NCBI RefSeq assembly: GCF_014076845.1
Contig: NZ_JACGUT010000078.1
Coordinates: 90,585 to 154,584 of the forward strand
Direction of reading: 5' to 3'
DNA length: 64,000 nt
Source of the DNA: Colwellia sp. MB3u-41
GTDB taxonomy: Bacteria; Pseudomonadota; Gammaproteobacteria; Enterobacterales; Alteromonadaceae
In this document: positions 19,261-27,201 of the stretch, piece after piece
Position numbering within the stretch: the first letter of the stretch is position 1
Layout of the letters: each line of letters begins with the position of its first letter
Notes under the pieces: model-generated
What the model was told of the DNA's origin: nothing
The model's input: the letters and a program-made list of their open reading frames with translations, nothing else
Databases searched by the model: none
Program-made: the position numbers and the translations under genes

Positions 19261-19268
19261 TAACAAAG

Positions 19269-20453
19269 TTAATTTACGATATTTAAGCAGCTTTTTATAA
19301 TTAACTCTTTAGCAAAGCTTATTTTTTCTAAGTCGTCCAAAATTGGAATATCTAAAACAGTAAATTTCTCTTTTTGATTTAGAACAAACTCCAACGCATT
19401 AACATATGCATTTGATAATTCAAATTCACTATTTTCGAACCATACATTAATTGTATTTCTTTGAGGAGTATGACTTATATTGTAAGTAGCATTATCCAAA
19501 GTAATTAATTCAGTTTCTAAATTAATGCTTTCAAATTTGGAAACTGTTTTGAAATGTCGCCTATCCCCTATTAATGATGACTTTGCATTGTGTTGATGTT
19601 CTGTAATGATCAGTGATTTTTTATGTAGTTCATCAGAAAAAAATTGTTTTTCAATTCCATTTAGAAATTGAGTTATTTCAATTTTTGCTTTACTCGAATT
19701 CATCCAGCCTAACGGTAACGCTTTCCTTAAGTCAGAATTTTCTAATAATGATATTTGAAGTGCTTTAAACAATAGATCACTGTATGTTTTAGGATGAATA
19801 CTAATAGTTATATGTAAAGAAGCCACTGCTTCGGAAGCAATTGCTTGATGAACCCATCCTCTAGGTATATATAGCGCGTTACCTTCTTGCATTTTAAGTG
19901 CGCTAGTTTTATCAAACTTACTGATGTCTTTTATATTATATTCAGCATGACTTAATGGCAAGTCTGCACCTTTACCGTGTATATACCAATCTTTGGTTCC
20001 GAATGCTTGAATAACTATAACATCATGTGAATCATGATGAGCGTTAAGTGCCTGAGAGTTTGGTGGGGTTAAGTAAGCATTGATTTGAATGTGAGAGCTA
20101 AGTTCTTTCCTCAAAGACTCACAAATTCTTTTAGCAGGTTCAGAGTACCTTTCTAAACTGTGGAGAATTATAGACGAGCCACTCATGTATGCTCTTCTCA
20201 AATCTAAAATACTAACTTTTCCAATATCATCAATAAATTCGCATATAGGTATAATATCTCCATTTTTAACAACTTTAATATCATCTTGGGAAAAAGAGGA
20301 GAACTCTAAAATATTCTCAAACTCCTCGACACTTAATAATGGCTTTGATTGGGAATAAACCTCATTAGTATGAAGGTAAAAATTATTTTCAAAAATTTTT
20401 TTTTGAAACTCTGTTAAGTCTAATCCTAAAATATCTCGTAACGAATAATTAAT
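19269..20453 (-). CDS. JmjC-type 2-oxoglutarate oxygenase (NO66/RoxA-like), apparent AUU start
   Basis: About 394 residues. The iron-binding HxD lies in NAHHDSHDVIVIQAFGTKDW, aligning with the HxD plus IxQ pattern of ribosomal-oxygenase JmjC proteins; the third ligand is the His of LYIPRGWVHQA. Such enzymes hydroxylate His, Arg or other side chains. The first ATG/TTG/GTG in frame is TTG 20201, but coding sequence clearly continues upstream (LLSVEEFENILEF, IIPICEFIDDIGK). The frame is open to TAG 20465 with no normal start. AGGAG at 20464-20460 is followed six bases later by ATT at 20453, which I take as the start. The gene converges on the radical SAM gene, so it probably modifies the same peptide. 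Confidence 0.75.
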   Translation of the reverse strand: MNYSLRDILGLDLTEFQKKIFENNFYLHTNEVYSQSKPLLSVEEFENILEFSSFSQDDIKVVKNGDIIPICEFIDDIGKVSILDLRRAYMSGSSIILHSLERYSEPAKRICESLRKELSSHIQINAYLTPPNSQALNAHHDSHDVIVIQAFGTKDWYIHGKGADLPLSHAEYNIKDISKFDKTSALKMQEGNALYIPRGWVHQAIASEAVASLHITISIHPKTYSDLLFKALQISLLENSDLRKALPLGWMNSSKAKIEITQFLNGIEKQFFSDELHKKSLIITEHQHNAKSSLIGDRRHFKTVSKFESINLETELITLDNATYNISHTPQRNTINVWFENSEFELSNAYVNALEFVLNQKEKFTVLDIPILDDLEKISFAKELIIKSCLNIVN

Positions 20454-20965
20454 ATTAATCTCCTAATTAGTCTGTAAAAACTTACAAATACTTGAAGTAT
20501 ATAATTAACTAGTATCCTCAATCCTAGTTTTCTCTTATAGTTTTTTAAGGTTAGCGTTCGACTAGAATTGCACAATTTGTTAATTGGTTAGAATACATTA
20601 ATCTTTCCACAAATTTAGGTCAACTAGTAGTGAGCGTTATTATATCAAGTTATCTATATTGGAAAACCTCTCTCATCAATGCCACTTAATTACATTTTAC
20701 AGTGGCAAAGTATTTGGGTTTTGGTAGAGCAGTCATCTTTGAATACTACTAGAGCACACTTTTGCTAAGTGATCTTATTACTGTCAAACCTAATGTTATT
20801 CGCTGGCCGTGTTGATTGATAATGACTGGCAGGTTTGATGTAATTATCCCTATATTCAATTACAGCACTGCTTTGCAGTGTATTTTCTATTTTATCATTA
20901 TCAGTGAAGCTGATATTTTAATCATGCATATTTAGTAACCTGATCCTTTCAAATATACTCTGATC
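20454..20965. other. Intergenic region between the JmjC gene and umuD
   Basis: No gene is visible in about 510 bases. It must hold the minus-strand promoter of the oxygenase. A short perfect hairpin (CACTGC, TTT, GCAGTG) lies at 20866-20880. A scattered inverted pair (TCAAACCT near 20788 and AGGTTTGA near 20831) may be part of a decayed element. Nothing else can be supported. Confidence 0.5.
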
Positions 20966-20997
20966 AAACTATACTGTATTTATGTACAGTATAGTTT
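20966..20997 (+). promoter_or_regulatory. LexA (SOS) box of umuDC
   Basis: The core CTGTATTTATGTACAG (20974-20989) fits CTGT-N8-ACAG exactly. It sits inside a longer perfect palindrome with 13-base arms, AAACTATACTGTA and TACAGTATAGTTT. The site overlaps a likely -10 box (TATACT, 20970-20975) and ends 15 bases before the umuD start, so LexA binding would block transcription directly. Confidence 0.9.
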
Positions 20998-21012
20998 GGT
21001 GGTAATATTTTA

Positions 21013-21426
21013 ATGAAATTTATACCTATCTTGATTCAAGCCGGAATATCTGGTTTTGAATCTCCCGCAGCAGAATATAAAGAACTCGGTTTATCTTTAG
21101 ATAAGCTTTTGATTTCAAACCCTGACGCTACATTTTTTGGTTTAGCGCAAGGTGAGTCAATGATTGAAGCTGGAATTTTTGATGGTGACTTGTTATTGGT
21201 AGATAGATCAGAAAATGTGAAAGATGGTGATGTAATTGTTGCGAATTACAATGGTTGCTTTACATGTAAATATATAGATAAAAAATATGCTAGGTTGCTT
21301 TCCGCTTCACCAAAATATCAGCCAGTTACAATCTCACCTGAAGATGAATTTCAATTGGAAGGTGTTGTTACCTGCTCATTTCGACTTCATCGAAAGTTAA
21401 GAGAACTATTAGCATGTATGCATTAG
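21013..21426 (+). CDS. umuD: UmuD, self-cleaving subunit of DNA polymerase V
   Basis: 137 residues of the LexA/UmuD S24 peptidase family. The cleavage region is near the N-terminus, either Ala10-Gly11 or Ser13-Gly14 in IQAGISGFESPAAEY. The catalytic pair is Ser49 (AQGESMIEAG) and Lys86 (FTCKYI). RecA-bound single-stranded DNA triggers self-cleavage to UmuD', which joins UmuC to form the mutagenic polymerase V. A strong LexA box precedes the gene, and umuC overlaps its end by 13 bases. This is an island-borne copy of a common SOS cassette, similar in layout to the rumAB genes of mobile elements. Confidence 0.95.
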   Translation: MKFIPILIQAGISGFESPAAEYKELGLSLDKLLISNPDATFFGLAQGESMIEAGIFDGDLLLVDRSENVKDGDVIVANYNGCFTCKYIDKKYARLLSASPKYQPVTISPEDEFQLEGVVTCSFRLHRKLRELLACMH

Positions 21427-22670
21427 TCGATGCTGTTTCTTACTATGCGAGCGCTGAAAAAGTCTTTGATCCAAGCATAAGAAAAAAACCTGTTGTCGTT
21501 TTAACTAATAACGATGGCTGCATTTGTGCGGTTTGTCCAATTGCCAGAAGGCTCGGTATACCTAAGTTTGAACCTTACTTTAAGGTAAAGTTGTTGCTAC
21601 AAAAGCATGGTGTTGTTGTTCGTTCATCAAACTATGAACTGTATGCCGATTTAAGTGAAAGAATGATGAACGTGGTTGGTCGCTTTTGTGATAATCAGTA
21701 TGTTTATTCTATTGATGAATCCTTTCTTCATTTTAAAAATTATGATTCTCTAATTAAAGATTGGCATCAGTATGGTCATGAAATAAGACGTGCCGTATGG
21801 AAAGAAACACGACTTCCTGTAGGTGTTGGTTTTGGAACTACACCAACATTAGCTAAAGCGGCCAACCATGCTGCTAAAAAGTTATCAGGGTACAACGGTG
21901 TCGCTGTTATTAATGATGATCGTTCACGAAAAGAAATTTTAGAAAAAATGTCTTTAACTGATGTGTGGGGCATCGGCTCAAAGTTGGGTAAACGCCTTAA
22001 TATTCTAGGAATAAAAACCGCATGGGAATTATCTATTCAATCACCCAAAGAAATGCGAAGCCAGTTTTCTGTAGTTGTTGAGCGGACAGTGAATGAATTG
22101 AATGGTGTTCCTTGCATGTCTTGGGATGAAGTTAGACAAGATAAAAAAGAGATCTTCTCTACAAGGAGTTTTGGGCAAAGAATTACAGAATATAATTCAC
22201 TTAAAGCAGCGATTACAAGCCATGCCTGTATTGTTGCTCGCAAAGTAAGAAAGCAGCGTTCCCTCATAAAACGTCTGTTAGTGTTTGCTTCAAGCTCACC
22301 TCATGATGATTATTATTATAAAAAGTCACTTATTTATGAATTTCCAGTTGCGACTGATAACACATTAAAAATCGCGGAAGGTATTTCATTTGTTTTTAAT
22401 CAAATATTTTTAAATGGTGTAAGTTTTTATCGGTGTGGCGTTGGTGCTATTGAATTGGAAAATAGTCGGTTTCAGCAACATGATATGTTTAATTCTAGTG
22501 TAAATAATCCAGAGCTAATGCAATGCTATGATCATATAAATAATAGATACGGCAACGGAATGGTAGAAATAGCAGCAGCAGGGCAAGCGAAAAAATGGGA
22601 GATGAGGCGAAGTTTCCTCTCGCCTGGGTATACCAGCAAATGGTCAGATATCCCGAAAATTATTTGCTGA
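21414..22670 (+). CDS. umuC: UmuC, Y-family translesion DNA polymerase
   Basis: 418 residues, the normal UmuC length. It starts MYALVDAVSYYASAEKVFDP (the first catalytic carboxylate is in ALVDAVSYYASAE) and continues with VVLTNNDGCICAVCPIARRLG. The second metal site is VYSIDESFLHF. HhH-like (DVWGIGSKLGKRLNILGIKTAWEL) and little-finger regions follow. With UmuD'2 it copies past damaged bases at the cost of mutations. It overlaps umuD and shares its LexA control. About 165 bases without a gene follow. Confidence 0.95.
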   Translation: MYALVDAVSYYASAEKVFDPSIRKKPVVVLTNNDGCICAVCPIARRLGIPKFEPYFKVKLLLQKHGVVVRSSNYELYADLSERMMNVVGRFCDNQYVYSIDESFLHFKNYDSLIKDWHQYGHEIRRAVWKETRLPVGVGFGTTPTLAKAANHAAKKLSGYNGVAVINDDRSRKEILEKMSLTDVWGIGSKLGKRLNILGIKTAWELSIQSPKEMRSQFSVVVERTVNELNGVPCMSWDEVRQDKKEIFSTRSFGQRITEYNSLKAAITSHACIVARKVRKQRSLIKRLLVFASSSPHDDYYYKKSLIYEFPVATDNTLKIAEGISFVFNQIFLNGVSFYRCGVGAIELENSRFQQHDMFNSSVNNPELMQCYDHINNRYGNGMVEIAAAGQAKKWEMRRSFLSPGYTSKWSDIPKIIC

Positions 22671-22838
22671 TAATAAGGACATTTAGTTTGTTATTAAAAG
22701 ATCGTTAATAATCAGAGTAAAGTTATTCTAAAATAATGTATCTATCTATATTCTTAGGAAAAATATTGCTATTTCATGAGGGTATGGCATAAATGTACTA
22801 ATGGAAAAAAGTCCGATACGTTGAAAAGGAATCACGTT

Positions 22839-23561
22839 TTGAAAGATAAGGAAAAAATTGCATTATTTATCGATGCTGATAATGCTCCCGCAGCTAAAAT
22901 TGACATCGTATTATCTGAACTTGCTAGGTACGGTGTTGTTAATATCCGCAAAGCGTATGGCAATTGGAAAAGCCCATGTATTAAGCCATGGGAAGATGTT
23001 CTTCATGAATACGCTATTCAACCTATCCAACAATTTGATCTGACTAAAGGAAAAAATGCCAGTGATATTGCACTAGTTATTGATGCGATGGATATTCTGT
23101 ATACAAAAGATGTAGATACTATCTGTCTTGTTTCATCTGATTGTGATTTCACTCCACTCGTTACTCGCGCATTAGCTGATGGCAAGTTCGTTATAGGCTT
23201 TGGTGAACGTAAGGCTCCAATGGCATTTGTGAATAGTTGTTCAAAGTTTCTCTTCCTGGATGATATAGAAACAGATGAAAAACCACGCCAAAAGCGTAAA
23301 CCGAGCATAAAAAGTGATACGAAACTCATGAATATGCTTCGCCAAGCTATAGAAGCTTCTGAGGATAATGATGGGTGGGCTAACTTAAGTTCTATAGGTA
23401 ACCATATATCCAATCATGCTTCTTTTGATCAAAGAAACTATGGGTTTAAAAAAGTTAGTGATTTATTTGCTTCAATAGATTTATTTGAAATGAAGCAAAC
23501 TAATGGCTCAATTACTTGGGTTCGAGATAAGAAAAGAGTTAAACAAAGTGAAACAGCTTAG
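22839..23561 (+). CDS. NYN-domain nuclease with C-terminal LOTUS/OST-HTH domain
   Basis: About 240 residues. The first 150 form a PIN-like NYN domain: ALFIDADNAPAAKI (acidic site), ARYGVVNIRKAYGNW, GKNASDIALVIDAMD and TICLVSSDCDFTPLVTRAL. The C-terminal part (LMNMLRQAIEASEDNDGWANL to KQTNGSITWVRD) matches the LOTUS/OST-HTH RNA-binding fold. Family members are single-strand RNA nucleases. I prefer the TTG at 22839, eight bases after AAAAGGA; an upstream ATG at 22776 would add 21 unconserved-looking residues. The gene lies 46 bases before the Shango operon on the same strand and may belong to it. Confidence 0.8.
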   Translation: MKDKEKIALFIDADNAPAAKIDIVLSELARYGVVNIRKAYGNWKSPCIKPWEDVLHEYAIQPIQQFDLTKGKNASDIALVIDAMDILYTKDVDTICLVSSDCDFTPLVTRALADGKFVIGFGERKAPMAFVNSCSKFLFLDDIETDEKPRQKRKPSIKSDTKLMNMLRQAIEASEDNDGWANLSSIGNHISNHASFDQRNYGFKKVSDLFASIDLFEMKQTNGSITWVRDKKRVKQSETA

Positions 23562-23606
23562 TGCTGACTTATGAACATATAATTTAATGTATTTTAGGAG
23601 GTAAAT

Positions 23607-25874
23607 GTGGGGATATTAATTTTCATTGGTATATGTTTTGTTATATATAAAATATTCAGTAGCTCAAAGCCTAAGAGCAAAGTTCAAACTAAAAGTCCTA
23701 GGACTAAAACTGTGATAACACAAAATTCTCCTCAAGTTCATTCTTCGAATAGAAACATAGAAGATGATGACAATTTAGCTACATTTACTATTTCTCATGG
23801 TTATGAAGAAGAAGAAAGTAAAAATAAATCACCCGGTAGATGGATTAGTGAGAATGAGACTGTAGAAATAAATGGCAAAGTTTTGTCCAAAGGGAATTTA
23901 TACTATGGCGGTATATTAAAAGCTTTAGATACTGATTCTAGTTACTTTAGCAACCAAGAAACTGAAGCATCACTAGTTGATGATACCCTTAAAGTTGAAG
24001 ACACCAATTACTTATTTGCTGATGACAGTTTGGGATATTGGCCAAAGTATATAACCTTATCTCCAAAGGCTAGAGGGGCTTACATTGACTGGCTATTCAG
24101 TAGCCGAAATGACCCAGCTACTTCTATTGGCTATGTGTTTATTTATTTTTATGGTATTGAAAGACGAGTCACGGTCGATGCAGCCCAAGGTACAGTTGAT
24201 GATATTGAATATAAAGCGATATTCAACGAAGTATTAAGGTTAAAGAGTATTTATGGGGATAGTCGTTCCTTCTCAAATTATGCGAGTCGCTTGCTTGAAT
24301 TAATGTGCTTAGTTAGACCTGAAATTGTATATCTATCTTCTGAAGATTATTCGTTAAACAATAATTCATTATTATTCAAATTCAACCTTGCTACCTCTGT
24401 TTCTAAGGGAGAGCCGATCTCACCAGAGATCGCTCTTGCGTGGACTCATTACTACCCTGAATATTCATTGAGAACACCAGCGCGTAGATGTAATGATAAG
24501 TTTGCTCAATTATTTAAATCTAAATATGTAGAGAAATATGTTGAAGGTTTTGTAGTCAAGCCTAATAAAACAAAGCTAGATATCCAATATTGGCCTGCTA
24601 GCAATACTATTAGTGGCATAACGATAGATCAAAAAGAACTTCCAGATCCGAGTATGCTTAAAGGGCCAACTAAAAAGCTAATTACAATTGCTGATGCATG
24701 CACTGATGAATTAGAGGCATATAGCCGTTACCTAGGTAAGAAAGGTACTTCTAGCAATGATGTTGCTGCAATTTTATTATTACCAGACGAATTAATTAAC
24801 GAGAATTCATCATCGTTTATAAGTAATTTTAAAATCTGGGCTAATGCAGCTATTCAAAATGACGCTGGTTTAGTTTCTGTATCAGATTTTTGGGCACAAA
24901 TGGGAATATCTCTACCTGAAAAAATAAATAAGAAAGAACTAGAGTTAATTCAAAACATTTCTACAAAAGCAGGTTTTGGAATAGCGCCTGATTCAAGATA
25001 TCACAATGCAAAGCCTTCACTTGACGGTAAATTAGTACTATTTACTGAAGGGCATGGCGAGTATTTCGAACCATCTAAAGCTTTTAATGAAATTGGCATG
25101 GCACTTCGTCTAGGGGCAATGGTCGCAAATATTGATTCTCACTTAGATGAAGATGAATTGAATGTACTCCATCAACTTATCAATCATGATATCAAAATAT
25201 CACCTACAGAGAAAAAATCACTACATGCGTACCTAACATGGAGGTTAAATTCTCCTGCCAATATGAATGGTTTAAAAGCACGATTAGAGAAGTTGGATAC
25301 CAAAGCAAAATCAGTTGTTAGTCACATTTTACTCACTGTAGCATTAGCGGATGGAAAAATAGACCCTTCAGAAATTAAACAATTAGAAAAGTTATACGTA
25401 GCTTTAGGTTTAGACAAATCACTTGTGACTAGTGACATTCATAATGTTTCTTCAAGTAAATCTTCAAGTTTAGTAGCAAAAGAACAGTCAAGAACATTAG
25501 ATAAAACAGGGTTTACTTTAGATGAGGAGTTATTGGCCTTACATGAGTCTGAAACATCTGAAGTTCAAAGTATGCTTGGATCTATATTTATTGACGAAGA
25601 GCCGCCTCAGAAAGAAGAAAAAATATTAGCAACCTCTGACCAGACTGCCAGTATGTTAGACACTTCTCATAATACCCTGTATCAAGAGCTTATTGTGAAA
25701 GATCAATGGGCCAGAAAAGAAGTGATGGAACTTTGTCAGAAGTTGGGATTAATGGTCGATGGAGCAATTGAAACAATTAATGATTGGTCGTTTGATGTCG
25801 TTGATGCCCCAGTGCTTGAAGATGATGATGATATTTATGTAGATCTTGAAATTGTTGAAGAATTAAAAGGATAA
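23607..25874 (+). CDS. sngA: Shango SngA-like TerB-domain protein
   Basis: 755 residues starting with GTG right after a full AGGAGG ribosome site. Residues 1-15 form a hydrophobic anchor (ILIFIGICFVIYKIF). A TerB-N-like domain follows (about 80-320: RWISENETVEINGKVLSKGN, LFSSRNDPATSIGYVFIYFYGIE). A TerB-type helical domain lies near 500-610 (ALADGKIDPSEIKQLEKLYVALGL), and a TerB-C-like end with DQWARKEVMELCQKLGLMVDG completes it. In the Shango anti-phage system a TerB protein, a DUF2791-type ATPase and a helicase are encoded together in exactly this order. The membrane anchor suggests action near the inner membrane. The mechanism of Shango is not established in detail. Confidence 0.85.
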   Translation: MGILIFIGICFVIYKIFSSSKPKSKVQTKSPRTKTVITQNSPQVHSSNRNIEDDDNLATFTISHGYEEEESKNKSPGRWISENETVEINGKVLSKGNLYYGGILKALDTDSSYFSNQETEASLVDDTLKVEDTNYLFADDSLGYWPKYITLSPKARGAYIDWLFSSRNDPATSIGYVFIYFYGIERRVTVDAAQGTVDDIEYKAIFNEVLRLKSIYGDSRSFSNYASRLLELMCLVRPEIVYLSSEDYSLNNNSLLFKFNLATSVSKGEPISPEIALAWTHYYPEYSLRTPARRCNDKFAQLFKSKYVEKYVEGFVVKPNKTKLDIQYWPASNTISGITIDQKELPDPSMLKGPTKKLITIADACTDELEAYSRYLGKKGTSSNDVAAILLLPDELINENSSSFISNFKIWANAAIQNDAGLVSVSDFWAQMGISLPEKINKKELELIQNISTKAGFGIAPDSRYHNAKPSLDGKLVLFTEGHGEYFEPSKAFNEIGMALRLGAMVANIDSHLDEDELNVLHQLINHDIKISPTEKKSLHAYLTWRLNSPANMNGLKARLEKLDTKAKSVVSHILLTVALADGKIDPSEIKQLEKLYVALGLDKSLVTSDIHNVSSSKSSSLVAKEQSRTLDKTGFTLDEELLALHESETSEVQSMLGSIFIDEEPPQKEEKILATSDQTASMLDTSHNTLYQELIVKDQWARKEVMELCQKLGLMVDGAIETINDWSFDVVDAPVLEDDDDIYVDLEIVEELKG

Positions 25875-25881
25875 GTTAGTA

Positions 25882-27201
25882 ATGTCTCAAAAACGTATTA
25901 GAGCAAAAGAGAAAGATGCCATTATTCAATCTTTGAAGTCAGGCGTAACTCCTAAAATTGGAATTCAACATATTCAAGTAGGACGCTCAAAGGAACTTGA
26001 AGCCCTTTATAAAGACATTGAAAAAATTTGTGATGGTGGCTCAGCCTTTAGATTGATTATTGGCGAATACGGCTCAGGAAAGACCTTCTTCTTAAGTGTT
26101 GTTCGCTCTATTGCGCTAGAAAAAAAACTTGTAACCGTAAATGCTGATTTATCTCCGGATAGACGCATTCAGGCATCATCAGGTCAAGCCAGAAATCTTT
26201 ATTCTGAATTGATGAGAAACTTATCAACTCGTAACAAGCCGGATGGTAACGCGCTCACCAGTGTAGTTGAACGCTTTATTACCGAAGCATGTAAAGAGGC
26301 TGATGCAAAAGAAGAGAGCGTAACAGATATTATTCATGAACGGTTATCACTATTATCTGAGCTAGTTGGTGGTTATGATTTTGCTAAAGTGATCGAAGCA
26401 TATTGGAATGGACACGAGCAAGGTAATGAATTGCTAAAGTCTAATGCCATTCGCTGGTTACGAGCAGAATATGCAACTAAAACAGATGCAAGAAAGGATC
26501 TTGGTGTTAGAACCATCATTTCAGATGCTTCATTTTATGATGCATTGAAACTACTTAGCTTGTTTGTGCGTCAGGCAGGATATCAAGGACTGCTCGTTAA
26601 CTTGGATGAAATGGTTAATTTATATAAGCTAAGTAGCACCCAAGCTCGCACATCAAACTATGAACAGATTCTAAGGATTTTGAATGATTGCTTACAAGGA
26701 AGTGCTGAATATATAGGGTTCTTACTAGGAGGTACGCCAGAATTCTTGTTAGACCCAAGAAAAGGGTTATATAGTTATGAAGCGCTTCAGTCTCGACTAG
26801 CCGAAAACACTTTTGCGCAGAGAGCAGGAGTAATAGACTACTCATCCCCAGCACTTCATTTAGCTAGTTTGACACCAGAAGAACTATACATACTTTTAAA
26901 AAACTTAAGACATGTCTTTGCTGGTGGTGATAGCGCCAACTACCTTATTCCTGACGATGCACTAAAATCTTTTTTGCATCACTGTAGTCAGACAATAGGG
27001 GACGCTTATTTTAGAACACCGAGAAATACGATAAAAACCTTTCTGGATATGTTGGCTGTACTCGAACAAAACCCTTCAATTGAGTGGTCTGAATTGATTA
27101 AAAAGTTGTCTGTTGAAGAAGAGCAACCCAGTGATATGACATTAGATGTTGAAAGTGAAACTGAAGAAAGCGCTGATGGGTTGGCTAACTTTTCTTTATG
27201 A
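25882..27201 (+). CDS. sngB: Shango SngB-like ATPase (BrxD/DUF2791 type)
   Basis: 439 residues of the BREX-associated ATP-binding family. The start HIQVGRSKELEALYKDIEKI and the Walker A IIGEYGSGKTFFLSVVR near residue 60 are typical. Later motifs include GLLVNLDEMVNLYKL (Walker B) and YIGFLLGGTPEFLLDPRKGL with the conserved arginine-rich LQSRLAE. It begins 8 bases after sngA and its stop overlaps the helicase start by 4 bases (ATGA), so translation is coupled. In BREX type 2 a similar ATPase works with an Lhr-like helicase, as here; no BREX methylase or PglZ is present, so Shango is the better name. Confidence 0.85.
   Translation: MSQKRIRAKEKDAIIQSLKSGVTPKIGIQHIQVGRSKELEALYKDIEKICDGGSAFRLIIGEYGSGKTFFLSVVRSIALEKKLVTVNADLSPDRRIQASSGQARNLYSELMRNLSTRNKPDGNALTSVVERFITEACKEADAKEESVTDIIHERLSLLSELVGGYDFAKVIEAYWNGHEQGNELLKSNAIRWLRAEYATKTDARKDLGVRTIISDASFYDALKLLSLFVRQAGYQGLLVNLDEMVNLYKLSSTQARTSNYEQILRILNDCLQGSAEYIGFLLGGTPEFLLDPRKGLYSYEALQSRLAENTFAQRAGVIDYSSPALHLASLTPEELYILLKNLRHVFAGGDSANYLIPDDALKSFLHHCSQTIGDAYFRTPRNTIKTFLDMLAVLEQNPSIEWSELIKKLSVEEEQPSDMTLDVESETEESADGLANFSL

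Noticed and set aside
23018..23413. Minus-strand frame of 131 codons inside the NYN gene
   Set aside because: It lies opposite the NYN motifs, which clearly code on the plus strand.
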